64,000 bases of DNA from Corallium rubrum (Eukaryota; Cnidaria; Anthozoa; Scleralcyonacea; Coralliidae), in NCBI GenBank assembly GCA_964035015.1, contig OZ036008.1, positions 5,230,004 to 5,294,003 on the forward strand. The letters are read 5' to 3'. Each line of letters opens with the position of its first letter. The stretch's first letter is position 1. Both the position numbers and the translations under genes were made by a program. The notes under the pieces are model-generated. The model ran no database searches. It was not told the origin of the DNA and saw only the letters and a program-made list of their open reading frames with translations. Below, one piece after another: positions 12,732-41,743 of the stretch.

Positions 12732-13095
12732 CAGTGGCGTAGCCAGGGGGGAGCTGTGGGAGCCGCGGCTCCCCCCCTTTAGATATAAAACAACAGACAT
12801 GTAACTACAAAACTGATACAATATGAATTGTGTCAGGAAATAAACTGTAAACAGTGTATTCAATCTACTGAGTGTATGCATTTTGAGTATCTATGTGACG
12901 TTTGCGTGTTCTGAGTATTTTATATGACGTTTTTTTAACCTTTAGAGTCTGTAAAATCTTCCTCCAAAAGCCAGGAAATGGCATTTCAGCGACTCTCGAT
13001 TTCAAAATTTCCCGGCGGAGCATGCCCCTGGACCCCTCAAAAAAATTAATCTGATTTCGGCTCCCCCCCCCTTTCAAAATCTGGCTACGCCCCTG
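12732..13095. mobile_element. hAT-like non-autonomous element
   Basis: Ends are CAGTGGCGTAGCCAGG and CTGGCTACGCCCCTG. The flanking 8-bp duplication has decayed to TTTGTTCA/GTTGCTCA (12724-12731 and 13096-13103). Terminal CAGTGGCGTAGCC and an 8-bp duplication are typical of hAT elements. There is no transposase. Confidence 0.8.
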
Positions 13096-13448
13096 GTTGC
13101 TCACGAAGACCCTCTGTGACGCGACCCCCACTTTTTTTCAATTATTAATTTCCTCCACCAACTCCACAGCATATATGAAAGAATAGAGAAAACATCACTT
13201 CGAGAATTTAAATATTGTATATTTCTCGTCCTTGCGGCCACTAAATAGTTCATATATAAGTGCATCTACAATATCAAATATTTTCCCACTAAGTATATGC
13301 TTTTAAGAAGGGGTTTTCAAGATAACACGACGAAATCGAAAGTTAGCCCAAATATAGTTACAAACTGGGAAAACATCATGGTTTACTGACGGCTGTATAT
13401 AAATGTTTTTTGTTTGTTTTTTTTGTTTTTGTTTTTTTTTGTTTTTTA
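13096..13448. other. no gene seen
   Basis: AT-rich sequence ending in a T-rich stretch (about 13406-13448). Confidence 0.5.
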
Positions 13449-13625
13449 AGGATTTTGGGTGAAGGAAAATTCGAGTGTAGAATATATACATTTTTTAAGA
13501 CCAAACCGGGACCGAACTCATTTATATACAATAAGTAATATTGGGTATTTCACTCGATTACATAGCTTGTTCTAAGGATTTTGGGTGAAGGAAAATTCGA
13601 GTGAGGAATATATACATTTTTTAAG
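13449..13625. repeat. direct duplication upstream of tRNA-like SINE head
   Basis: A segment of about 50 bp (GGATTTTGGGTGAAGGAAAA through ATATATACATTTTTTAAG) occurs at about 13450-13499 and again at about 13576-13625. The second copy abuts the tRNA-like sequence, which suggests a duplication accompanying retroposition or local slippage. Confidence 0.7.
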
Positions 13626-13636
13626 CTCTCGGCAAC

Positions 13637-13709
13637 GCCCTCCGTGGCTCAGTGGTCAGAGCATTGCACTAGAATCGCAAGGTCGTGGGTTCAATTCCTG
13701 CCGGAAGGC
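13637..13709 (+). pseudogene. tRNA-like sequence (SINE head)
   Basis: The 73-nt sequence folds as a cloverleaf. Acceptor GCCCTCC pairs with GGAAGGC with one mismatch. The box A-like TGGCTCAGTGG and box B-like GGTTCAATTCC are intact. The anticodon stem has one mismatch and the loop CTAGAAT would read AGA (Ser). However, the body resembles tRNA-Arg(TCT) and lacks the long variable arm of tRNA-Ser. It ends in a T run. These points argue for a tRNA-derived SINE head or pseudogene, not a working tRNA. Confidence 0.65.
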
Positions 13710-13856
13710 CTGCCTCAACTTTTTTTTCTATTTTACTATGAACATAGCATAAACGTTAGTACTGGGGAACTTTTCACTTCTGGGAGAATTTATACCGACG
13801 AATTACCTTAATTGTTATTCCTATATGAGGTTTGTGTTTCCAAAATGGTAATGAAA

Positions 13857-14031
13857 ATGACGTCAAAGTAGGCATTTGTGTTTCTTCATTTTGTACAAAC
13901 TGCTTGAAGATTTTAATGAAAAAAATATATAAAATATGCTGTGCAAGTACGCAGAGTACGCCATAAACGTACAAATTTTGTAATATTTTTCGTATGTACA
14001 GAACATGCAAATTATGCCTACTTTGACGTCA
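13857..14031. mobile_element. short MITE-like element
   Basis: ATGACGTCAAAGTAGGCAT on the left is matched by ATGCCTACTTTGACGTCA on the right. The AT-rich interior has no coding capacity. Confidence 0.5.
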
Positions 14032-14323
14032 CTAAGATCGAAAAGTATTTTGGCATTTAACCATACACTTTACATAGAATCCACATCAGTAAAATCGTAT
14101 TTGGGGTGATATAGGATCCCGACGGTTTAGTGTCGGTGAAGTCAGTCGGATCTGTATGGTGCTCGCGTGAGCATGCAGAAGTACAATTTCTATGGAATTT
14201 AAGAAATAAAGATTCAAGCTAGAAAGAAGAGATAAGATCTTGGGGACACAAAGAAGAAATTCAGAAGGTTGGGAATTAAAAAGGTAAGGAATTTAGTTTT
14301 CAGAAAGTTAGACATTTAGGAAT

Positions 14324-14525
14324 TTGAAAGGAAGGAAGGAAGAAATTAGGAAGGAAAGGAAGGAAGGAAGGAAGGAAGGAAGGAAGGAAGGAAGGAAGGA
14401 AGGAAGGAAGGAAGGAAGGAAGGAAGGAAGGAAGGAAGGATGGATGGATGGATGGATGGATGGATGGATGGATGGATGGATGGATGGATGGATGGATGGA
14501 TATAAGGAAGGAAATAAGGGAGAAA
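14324..14525. repeat. (GGAA)n-(GGAT)n compound microsatellite
   Basis: A run of GGAA units passes directly into about 16 GGAT units (about 14437-14502) and then imperfect GGAA. Open frames on both strands here follow from the repeat. Confidence 0.95.
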
Positions 14526-15174
14526 AGATAGAAGGAAGGAATGAAGCCTTTTAAACTCAATTAATATAAGTATATAGTTATCAGGCATGTTTTCTTTAAA
14601 AGATAATATTGCCAATACTCTAATATTTTTGGGACAATATCCCAATAGCTTCGAGTCTTGGCTTCGGGCCAGTAGACCAAGGCCCAACCTCGTCAGGCCT
14701 CCTGTTAGTACTTTACCTGGCCAGGCGTTTTTACAGCGAGTTTATAAGGTTACCTTTCCCCCCCCCCCCCCCCCCTTCCTAACTGGAAAACAGTTTTGTC
14801 ATTTGTTTTAACTTGCTTGCAAGCCAACTTATTCAAGGCAAAAAACGTGCGAAACGAAAATTGCACCACAACTGGGAAATAAAAATTGGGCCGGAGCGTG
14901 AATATATATATTAGCCCCTCCCCCCTGACGCAGGCTAATTCGGATCTCTTCCGAAACGTGTCAACCGAGGAAGGCCTAGAAACTAGACTAGGCTACCGTA
15001 ATATATCAACACGATCTCTTACCAAAATTAAGCGTATATCACATGGCCTTAATTTTAAAATAGGGCTCAAATTAAGACATGGCCTTAATTAATCTGTCCC
15101 ACAAGCGGGATGTTAAACTTGAACACATAAAGCTAAGAATCCTAGAGGGCGTTGTGGTCGGGGTCTGAGAGGTG
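14526..15174. other. no gene seen
   Basis: Contains a poly-C run at about 14759-14774 and short TTAATTTT-containing inverted segments near 15020-15090. No supportable gene. Confidence 0.5.
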
Positions 15175-15300
15175 GGACTTTTATTCCGGAGGGTTGTGAT
15201 TAGGCTTAGGGCTACCGGGGGGGTTGTGGTTAGGTTTAGGGTTTCCGGGGGGTTGTGGTTAGGGTTAGGGTTTCCGGGGGGTTGTGGTTAGGGGTTGGGG
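15175..15300. repeat. G-rich minisatellite, about 36-bp unit
   Basis: Three to four imperfect copies of GGGGGTTGTGGTTAGG plus TTTAGGGTTTCC. It contains isolated TTAGGG words but no telomere-type array. Confidence 0.8.
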
Positions 15301-15556
15301 GTATGGGGGAGAGTTTTCACTTAAAATTAAGGATTAGCCTTAATTCTAGGCGAGTTGACAATTAAGGATAATCCTTAATTTTGGATGTGAGGTCGACCTG
15401 AATATATAATCATTTGGAAGCTCTGGGAGTTGCAATTTCCGCATACCTAAAGAAGTGATTCGTTCGTTAACCGTGGTTCGTTCAACACCTCCAAAGTACA
15501 ACAGTGTATTTCTACAAAGGTTTGTACATTCTAAACTTCTTCTTATTCCTCTGTCA

Positions 15557-15949
15557 CTACTCTATAGTTGTATTAAAGTATTCCTGTGTCAAGAATTGTA
15601 TAATTGTCAAGAAAACTCGAAAAATCGGTGTGTTTGGACGATTGGGTGGCTCTTTAAATATTATGCAATAGCTTTCGAATTCTAGTGTCTTGTACTTTGG
15701 ATTTAGACCTGTCAGGACTGCTTGGTTGTCAGTTGTAAAGTGTTGTTTCATTATATCTGCAAAGAAAGCGAGAAAATACTGTCTTTGTATTAATGCTTTC
15801 TGGTCTTTCGTATAGCCAAGCGTTGCGACTCGAGCTGTACTGTAGAAACTGTCCCGAAATTTTACAGGTGCTTCTCTTATAAGTAGTCGTAGAGGTATTA
15901 ATTGCTCCAAATAAAGGTGAAAACCTATTCTTCTTCCTTTATGGAGCAC
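15557..15949 (-). CDS. unrecognised 130-codon open frame
   Basis: A 130-codon minus-strand frame starting at ATG with complex, non-repetitive composition. I recognise no domain. A good acceptor-like sequence on the minus strand (CGCTTTCTTTGCAG, near 15760-15773) lies inside it, so it could contain an exon or be chance. There is no signal peptide or membrane segment. It would be transcribed divergently from MVP, about 1.7 kb upstream of the MVP start codon. Confidence 0.2.
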   Translation of the reverse strand: MLHKGRRIGFHLYLEQLIPLRLLIREAPVKFRDSFYSTARVATLGYTKDQKALIQRQYFLAFFADIMKQHFTTDNQAVLTGLNPKYKTLEFESYCIIFKEPPNRPNTPIFRVFLTIIQFLTQEYFNTTIE

Positions 15950-16801
15950 CTGAAAACCTCTTAAAACGAACGGGAAGTTGCTAGCTATCTGTCAAGCCAG
16001 AGGTCAAGCGTGAGCTGTCAAATCTTTTAAATCTCAACTCAGTATTAAACTCACGCGCCCACACGACAGGAATTGCTCAAGCTTGACTTGTTACCGTGCG
16101 AAAAACAATGATTTATAGCGTTTCTAGGTTTTTGAATTGCCTAGAAAATGTCGGAATTACCTACAACTTATTTATCATGTTTTGAGGTTGAAGTGTTCAA
16201 GAACGGTGTTGGAAGGAAAATTAGAATTAGAAAAAATTATAATTGGGTTCCTTAGCAATTCCTCCATGTTTCATCAAAACAAAGTTCGGCCTAATTTCCA
16301 TCATTGAAAATTCCTATAAATATGCAGAAAGTTGAAAATTGGCTACTACTGGGTTGCTTATTATCGCTGTAGAAATCTTTAATGATAATATGGTTTATAG
16401 TAAGTTGAAAACATCGGATACTGGCATTTCCTGCTTTGATGGTAAACTGAGAACTACATGTACTATTATAGGCTATAATAGTACATGTCCTCAGTTCTAT
16501 CCCCAGTTGTTGGTGATTCTTATGACAGCCACGTCCACACTTGTCATGACTTGTCGTAAGAATCATGGATTTTTCATGTTGTAACTAGTTATAAGTCGTA
16601 TACTATAAAAAGTCTATAGTCTCCCATCTTGACTGCTCCCAACTCTCTAATAGAAGGCAAGTTTTGTTATTTGCTTGATCCCTGTCAACCATCAGTCCTT
16701 TTATTCAACTAGTTGGAAATCATTGTGGAACCCAGATCAGTCGAACAAGTGACCAAAATCTTTTAAAGTACAGCGTACACCTTGATAACAGAATTCAGTT
16801 A
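15950..16801. other. intergenic sequence with small hairpin
   Basis: A perfect small hairpin (CATGTACTATTATAG / CTATAATAGTACATG) lies at about 16457-16489. The overlapping open frames on the two strands are short and unrecognised. Confidence 0.45.
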
Positions 16802-17406
16802 AGGTCTTTGTATAGGTTTGCAGGGTCATTTCTGTAAAGCGCTCTCAATTCGTCAGAATTTATGCCACAAAAATAAAATAGATATCATTAGAAAGCTATT
16901 AATTTGTAGAATACAACCTGTTAATAGTTGTGATTTTTTTAAATTAAAACCAGAGGATGAATCACTCGGAGCGACTCGAGTAAAAAGCATTTTATTTTGT
17001 TCAAAATCTTTTTCTGTAGTTTGATTATGAGATAAATTTCCAGCAAAACGGTGTAAGCGTTTTTTTGATATGTTGAGTTTTGCCGATTTTATTGAGACCA
17101 AAGTTAAAAATGTTGTTTTTTGACCAACATTTGAACAAATAAGTCATGATTTCAAAACCAGGCAATAAATAAAAAGATGCTGACACCGTTTTGCTGGACA
17201 TTTATTGTGGAATCAAACTGCGAAAAATTTTTTTGAACAAAATGAAATGCTTTGTTCTTAAGTCACCCTGAGTGAAGCCCTAGGGTTTTAATTAAAATAA
17301 TTCACAAATATTAATGGTTTGTGTTTATTGCAAAACCAAAGACACCATTGTATTCTACAAATTCATAGCTTTCTATGATATCCATTTTATTTTTGTGGCA
17401 TAAATA
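16802..17406. mobile_element. palindromic foldback element, copy 2 (right-truncated)
   Basis: Same family as 9568-10254, with the same order of inner segments (GGGTCATTTCTGTAAAGCGC, CCAGCAAAACGGTGT and so on). The right end stops after TTTTTGTGGCATAAAT, so roughly the last 70 bp are missing. It ends about 250 bp before the MVP start codon and may lie in or next to its promoter. Confidence 0.75.
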
Positions 17407-17428
17407 CATGTACATATTAAATATTATT

Positions 17429-17466
17429 GAAGTGAAGTGAAGTGAAGTGAAGTAAAGTTATGTATA

Positions 17467-17508
<42 letters not shown>
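17429..17508. repeat. (GAAGT)n and (AT)n microsatellites
   Basis: About five GAAGT units (17429-17456) are followed after a short gap by about 20 AT units (about 17468-17508), just upstream of MVP exon 1. Confidence 0.9.
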
Positions 17509-17509
<1 letters not shown>

Positions 17510-17653
17510 CTCTGACGTTATAGGCACATGTAAGTTAATTAATATGTGCACTGCTTTAGGCTACTATATCACAAATAAGTGCAGCCACCAGAGACAGTAC
17601 AGATTGACAATATTACAATTACAATTATTATTACAATATTATAGTATTGCACT

Positions 17654-35675
<18,022 letters not shown>

Positions 35676-35877
35676 TCTGACGGGACTAATTTCCACTAAC
35701 TTTAATATGGCGAGGTTTAAAACTTCTCGGTCTTTTCGATTTTTGCAAATCCAAAAAGCCTCACGTACTTATATACAATTTAGCATTGCAGTGATTGCTC
35801 CTAGCACAAGAATCCACTGACTCGTCTCACTGTCAAAACTGTTCCGGACTTTCTTTGTAATAAGTCGGTAGTGTACT

Positions 35878-35883
35878 AATAAA
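35878..35883 (+). promoter_or_regulatory. polyadenylation signal of MVP
   Basis: A canonical AATAAA 203 bp after the MVP stop codon, giving a short 3' untranslated region. The 20-bp minisatellite begins about 120 bp further on. Confidence 0.7.
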
Positions 35884-36004
35884 ATTAAATGTAGATTGCA
35901 CTCTATTTCTAAGTTACATTTATCACAGTGCAGAAAGGTAAACAAAGTGTTGTGTAGGCAGTGTTTTGCAGTTGTTCATGCTTGTTTTTGGTCGTTGGTT
36001 AATG

Positions 36005-38592
36005 GTTGTTACAGGTTGTTTCTAATTGTTCAAATTGGTGCTGGTTGCTTATGGTTGTTGCTGGTTGCTTTTGGTTGCTTTTGGTTGTTGCTGATTGCTT
36101 TTGGTGGCTTGTCGTTGTTGCTGGTTGTTTTTGGTTGTTGCTGGTTGCTTTTGGTTGTTTTTGGTTGTTGGTGGTTGCTTTTGGTTGTTGGTGGTTGCTT
36201 TTGGTTGTTGGTGGTTGCTTTTGGTTGTTGGTGGTTGTTTTTGGTTGTTGGTGGTTGTTTTTGGTTGTTGCTGATTGCTTTTGGTTGTTGCTGGTTGCTT
36301 TTAGTTGCTGCTGGTTGCTTTTGGTCGTTGCTGATTGCTTTTAGTTGTTGCTGATTGCTTTTGGTTGTTGCTGGTTGTTTTTGGTTGTTGCTGATTGCTT
36401 TTAGTTGGTTTTGGTGGCTTTTGGTTGGTTTTGGTGACTTTTGGTTGTTGCTGGTTGCTTTTGGTTGTTGCTGGTTGCTTTTGGTTGTTGCTGGTTGCTT
36501 TTGGTTGTTGCTAGTTGCTTTTGGTTGTTGCTGGTTGCTTTTGGTTGTTGCTGGTTGCTTTTGGTTGCTGGTTGCTTTTGGTTGCTGCTGGTTGCTTTTG
36601 GTTGTTGCTAGTTGTTTTTGGTTGTTGCTGGTTGTTTTTGGTTGTTGCTAGTTGCTTTTGGTTGTTGCTGGTTGCTTTTGGTTGTTGCTGGTTGCTTTTG
36701 GTTGTTGCTGGTTGCTTTTGGTTGTTGCTGGTTGCTTTTGGTTGTTGCTGGTTGCTTTTGGTTGTTGCTAGTTGCTTTTGGTTGTTGCTGGTTGCTTTTG
36801 GTTGTTGCTGGTTGTTTTTGGTTGTTGCTGGTTGCTTTTGGTTGCTGCTGGTTGCTTTTGGTTGTTGCTAGTTGTTTTTGGTTGTTGCTGGTTGTTTTTG
36901 GTTGTTGCTAGTTGCTTTTGGTTGTTGCTGGTTGCTTTTGGTTGTTGCTGGTTGCTTTTGGTTGTTGCTGGTTGCTTTTAGTTGTTGCTGGTTGCTTTTG
37001 GTTGTTGCTGGTTGTTTTTGGTTGTTGCTGGTTGCTTTTGGTTGTTGCTAGTTGCTTTTGGTTGTTGCTGGTTGCTTATGGTTGTGTTGGTGGTTGCTTT
37101 TGGTTGTTGCTGGTTGCTTTTGGTTGTGTTGCTGGTTGCTTTTGATTGTTGCTGGTTGCTTTTGGTTGTTGCTAGTTGTTTTTGGTTGTTGCTGGTTGCT
37201 TTTGGTTGTTGCTGGTTGCTTTTGGTTGTTGCTAGTTGCTTTTGGTTGTTGCTGGTTGCTTTTGGTTGTTGCTGGTTGCTTTTGGTTGTTGCTGATTGCT
37301 TTTGGTTGTTGCTAGTTGCTTTTGGTTGTTGCTGGTTGCTTATGGTTGTGTTGCTGGTTGCTTTTGGTTGTTGCTGGTTGCTTTTGGTTGTTGCTAGTTG
37401 CTTTTGGTTGTTGCTGGTTGCTTTTGGTTGTTGCTGGTTGCTTATGGTTGTGTTGCTGGTTGCTTTTGATTGTGTTGCTGGTTGTTTTTGGTTGTGTTGC
37501 TGGTTGCTTTTGATTGTTGCTGGTTGCTTTTGGTTGTGTTGCTGGTTGCTTTTGATTGTTGCTGGTTGCTTTTGGTTGTTGCTGGTTGCTTTTGGTTGTT
37601 GCTGGTTGCTTTTGGTTGTTGCTGGTTGCTTTTGGTTGTTGCTGATTGCTTTTGGTTGTTGGTGGTTGCTTTTGGTTGTTGGTGGTTGCTTTTGGTTGTT
37701 GCTGATTGCTTTTGGTTGGTTTTGGTGGCTTTTGGTTGTTGCTGGTTGTTTTTGGTGTTGCTGGTTGTTTTTTGTTGTTGCTGGTTTTGGTTGTTGCTGG
37801 TTGTTTTTGGTTGTTGGTGGTTGCTTTTGGTTGTTGGTGGTTGCTTTTGGTTGTTGGTGGTTGCTTTTGGTTGTTGGTGGTTGCTTTTGGTTGTTGGTGG
37901 TTGCTTTTGGTTGTTGCTGGTTGTTTTTGGTTGTTGCTGGTTGCTTTTGGTTGTTGGTGGTTGCTTTTGGTTGTTGCTGGTTGCTTTTGGTTGTTGCTGG
38001 TTGCTTTTGGTTGTTGCTGGTTGCTTTTGGTTGTTGCTGGTTGCTTTTGGTTGTTGCTGGTTGCTTTTGGTGGCTTTTGGTTGGTTTTGGTGGCTTTTGG
38101 TTGTTTCTGGTTGCTTTTGGTTGTTGCTGATTGCTTTTGGTTGGTTTTGGTGGCTTTTGGTTGTTGCTGGTTGTTTTTGGTGTTGCTGGTTGTTTTTTGT
38201 TGTTGCTGGTTTTGGTTGTTGCTGGTTGTTTTTGGTTGTTGGTGGTTGCTTTTGGTTGTTGGTGGTTGCTTTTGGTTGTTGGTGGTTGCTTTTGGTTGTT
38301 GGTGGTTGCTTTTGGTTGTTGCTGGTTGCTTTTGGTTGTTGCTGGTTGTTTTTGGTTGTTGCTGGTTGCTTTTGGTTGTTGCTGGTTGCTTTTGGTTGTT
38401 GCTGGTTGCTTTTGGTTGTTGCTGGTTGCTTTTGGTTGTTGCTGGTTGCTTTTGGTTGTTGCTGGTTGCTTTTGGTTGTTGCTGGTTGCTTTTGGTGGCT
38501 TTTGGTTGGTTTTGGTGGCTTTTGGTTGTTTCTGGTTGTTTCTGGTGGCTTTTGGTTGTTGCTGGTTGCTTTTGGTTGTTGCTGGTTGTTTT
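36005..38592. repeat. 20-bp minisatellite downstream of MVP
   Basis: The unit is GGTTGTTGCTGGTTGCTTTT with common variants (GTTGGTGG, TTGTTTTT, GTGTTGCTGG). It is about 2.6 kb, about 130 units. A block of about 420 bp is duplicated (about 37710-38130 and 38130-38530), sharing rare variants such as GTTTTTGGTGTTGCTGG. The strand is extremely G/T-rich, with no A for long stretches. Open frames (Trp/Leu/Val/Cys-rich on +, a 441-codon Gln/Asn/Thr/Lys-rich frame on minus) follow from the 60-bp triple period. Confidence 0.97.
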
Positions 38593-38976
38593 AGTTACGT
38601 TTCTGCTCGCGCGGAAACAAACATGGCGGTGACACAACCACGAAACATGATTTTGAAAAGAAAAACTCTAAAAGAAATTTTCGAAGTGAATTTTATCGCC
38701 ACTTTGGTACCTATTTATGACACTTTCACTTTTATTTTAGTATTGAAACGGTGTTGACATATTGTAAAATTTTAATTTTCTGCTCTTTTAACTGTCGTTT
38801 TGTTGTTAACGAACGAACTAGTTCTTTGTTGCTAAGTTCGGCATGCAGATAAACGGCTTGGTGGCCGTGGTTATAACAGATTAGTTTCCAGACCTGTTTT
38901 AAGTCTTTTAAAACATTTGTTTTCTCTTTGGTGAAAAACATTTTTGAGTTGCAGGTTCGACAGACTTGAATTTTGG
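38593..38976. other. unique sequence, no recognised gene
   Basis: Contains CGCGCG and ATGGCGG words at the repeat border and a 69-codon minus-strand frame (38732-38941) that I do not recognise. Confidence 0.4.
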
Positions 38977-39210
38977 CAGTGGCGTAATTGGGTTTGAAAA
39001 ATGGGGGGGGGGGCCCCGGAAATTTTCCATGAGGGGGGTATTACAATTAATGGCGATGCAAGAAAATGTTGGCGGCGCCAGGCGCGGGAACCCTCTAGGG
39101 GGGGGGGGTCCCGGGGGCATGCTCCCCAGGAATATTTTGGAATCTGGAGACTTTGAGAGGTGATTTTACAGAATTCTGAAAGTTATAAAACGTCATTAAA
39201 AAAATGCACA
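38977..39210. mobile_element. hAT-like remnant
   Basis: The left end CAGTGGCGTAATTGGG matches hAT-type ends. The interior has G runs and a GGGGGCATGCTCCCCAGGAA segment like the interior of 12732-13095. The right end is not identifiable, so it is probably truncated. Confidence 0.55.
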
Positions 39211-39334
39211 AAAGAAAACACATTTTAGGACTTTGAATATATTAATTCCATATCTCGATGAGGCGATGAGGGCAGGGAGTAACATCCTCGATCGACGTAT
39301 GGAGCTGTAGGATATAGAGTTGTAGGATCAGGAT

Positions 39335-39730
39335 TTCCTTTATTACCAAAACCGATGATGCGCGGCATGGCCTGGAATAAATATGTCATGTTTTCCGCCA
39401 AAACATTAACAAATCCGTCTGTCTTATGGCCCATTTCCACTCAGGAGAATTTTCCTCGGACAGGACATTTTCTTTTGTCTCAAACTCATTAGTTCTGCCC
39501 GAGAGCTCACAAGACAAAGGGAAATTTCTTGTCCAAGGAAAATTCTCCTGAGTGGAAATGGGCCTTTAGCCTTTGAAATTGACACCGTGAGATCACTGCA
39601 ATATGATTGGTCCATTTCCTACTTTTGAATTCCCCAGCCAAAAAGGAATGCAGACGGATTCGTCAATTTTTGAAATCATGACGTGTTTTTTGGGGGCCAT
39701 GCTGTGCATCATCGGTTTTGGTAATACATG
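39335..39730. mobile_element. foldback element interrupted by a smaller MITE
   Basis: The left arm ATTACCAAAACCGATGATGC reappears reverse-complemented at about 39706-39725, with about 85 bp of matching arm. The centre is occupied by the MITE at 39429-39567. Confidence 0.7.
39429..39567. mobile_element. small palindromic MITE nested in a foldback element
   Basis: GGCCCATTTCCACTCAGGAG on the left is perfectly complementary to the right end. The interior TTTTCTTTTGTCTC, ATTAGTTC and GAGCTCACAAGACAA matches the trio at 32250-32620, defining one family. Confidence 0.85.
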
Positions 39731-40947
39731 AAGCATCCTCTTTGCCGTCGCTAGCGTTGTCGTCGAACAAGCATTTTCTAATCGGAAAAGATTTTAAAAT
39801 TCAACTTTATAGTATGCTGGAAGCCACCTGCTGCAGTTATATTCTCGAGCTGTTGTTCGAACCTCTGATGTAATACGTCGATAGAATGTTTTATTTCTGA
39901 CAGTAGCGCATATGCAATTTATGCTTGCTATATTTATATTTTCTCAAACAACTTTGGGGGCTTCCGTTCACACGCCCAGTTAACTCTGATTGGCCCATTC
40001 AAGAAGAAAAGGCGGGGTTTTACTACAGGCCCCCTTTCCCCCCCCTACACGTGCATGGATGGACACATGACGTTTGTACTTGTACAGTTCTACGGTTTTA
40101 TTTGGTCTTTAAAGAAAGGATAACACTCAACTCAGAAGGTTTTATCTGTGCGAACTTACTATGTACAGATGTACTACTCTAAAATTATATGGTAAGTGTA
40201 TTTAATAACTTATTAAACTTGAACAGTTATACGGTTTAAATTGAGCTCTAGGTGTCAACAACAACTCATTTTGTTTTCTTTTGACAAGAAGCTTAATAGC
40301 CTCGGAAAGCTTTGTATATATTGAGAGTTTTCGAACATTAATTTACAGCCAGAAACTGAGCTCGGTAGCCCGCATGAATAGCTGATAAATTATACTGAAA
40401 AGACGAGGGCACGAGGCCTTGAAATTATGAAACTTGTGTTGTTTACGCACCGTGAATTTATTTATTTATTACGTTTTGCCACATTTGTGTACTATAAGAT
40501 AATAATTACATAGGTGTGTTGTGTGAGTGAGTGAGTGAGTGCTTTAAGTAATTACATTTCAGTAAAGTTAATTAGAAAATAATAAATAAATAAATTTACA
40601 ATTAATTTACAATTGCGTGGCAGGGTCCAATTTGCTCAAAAGAAAGACGTCTTCGCTGCGCTTGGTGTTGTCAAGTTTTCGCAATTGTTTTTAAAATAAC
40701 CAATGCGTTTTGAAAACAAATTTCAATTCATTCCCATTATGTATATCCTTGTAAGTTATAGCTCAATGCCGTGTTTTAATATTTGCTCATTCAGCCATAT
40801 TAAAGGACATGTCACTCGAATTGCACTTGGTACTGCATGTTGTGTGGACTTGGTGTCCATGTGCTGTCATAATGCAGGAAACATTGGAAATTGATATTAT
40901 GTAAGTCATCCTTTATAGCTTATGTAGTCATACTTATGTAAGTGATT
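39731..40947. other. no recognised gene
   Basis: AT-rich unique sequence with a short (GTGA)n run at about 40515-40541 and AATAAATAAATAAAT at about 40579-40594. Short open frames are not recognisable. Confidence 0.45.
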
Positions 40948-40971
40948 CAGAATTTTTGTACGCTCGGCACC
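40948..40971 (+). repeat. orphan partial unit of the 48-bp array
   Basis: CAGAATTTTTGTACGCTCGG followed by CACC matches the first half of a 48-bp unit. It stands 780 bp left of the main array, separated by an inserted element. Confidence 0.85.
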
Positions 40972-40974
40972 CAA

Positions 40975-41743
40975 GGTTCGAATTACTAGTTGAGAAAAAA
41001 CGATGTGCAACTTTTTTTCGAAAATATGTGCACTTGGCCGCGCCATGCGATCAATAAGTGAGAGACTGGGGCAAGTCTAATGTGATTCTGACATTAGGTA
41101 ACTTTAAATGCATTTTAAACGCTTTCGGACTCTTGATCACAAAAGTAGGTGCGCTGGTGCGCTGCGTCGGACGTGTCGTTGTTTTTCTTCTTTTCGTTTC
41201 TCGGGATAATAGTACTCAAGCCAGGCAGTGTTTAGTGTTTCTTTCCATTTCTCAACAGTGTTTACTTTGCTGGTACAGCCTTTTGATAAAGAAGCCATAG
41301 TAAAGCATGGAGCAAAGAGTGCAATTTCGATTGAACAGCTTTTTCGAAAAGCAAAACAAAAGAACTAAAGCCAAATATGGGACATCCGATTATTATCATA
41401 AGGTCTGGTGACAGCTAAAAAATCACACCTGTCATGGTGGCTAAAAATATCACACCTTGACCTGACACCTCGCACCTGAGATAAAAAGAACTTTATCCAT
41501 GTCAAAGATTCGCGAAGACGCTGCTAGATCAAAGCACAGTTAATATTCAAAGGGATTCAAAGCGAAAGTGCTTTTTATAAAATCATAAGACAACAGATTG
41601 GCAATACATTACCTATGAACGTGGATGGATGCTCATTAGCCCCAAGTCTTTTTTTGCACATCGTTTTGAAAAGTGATATGCAATTTTCACTATTTAGGCC
41701 AAAACGATGTGCAAATTGCACATTGCACACTGTTAATTCGAAC
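40975..41743. mobile_element. element inserted at the edge of the 48-bp array
   Basis: The left end GGTTCGAATTA and right end TAATTCGAAC are inverted. Further in, ACGATGTGCAA occurs at 41000 and, in both orientations, at 41655-41715. CTCGGCACC on the left and TCGGCACC on the right flank it, which fits insertion into an array unit. An 80-codon frame at 41058-41300 is unrecognised. Confidence 0.55.

Noticed and set aside
13637..13709. Functional tRNA-Ser(AGA)
   Set aside because: Lacks the long variable arm of tRNA-Ser, has stem mismatches, and its body resembles another isotype.
15175..15300. Telomere-like repeat
   Set aside because: TTAGGG occurs only as isolated words within a longer G-rich minisatellite unit.
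37312..38637. 441-residue Gln/Asn/Thr/Lys-rich protein on the minus strand
   Set aside because: A 20-bp repeat read in triplets gives a 20-residue period in every stop-free frame. The + strand is equally open. Kept only as a test in the findings.
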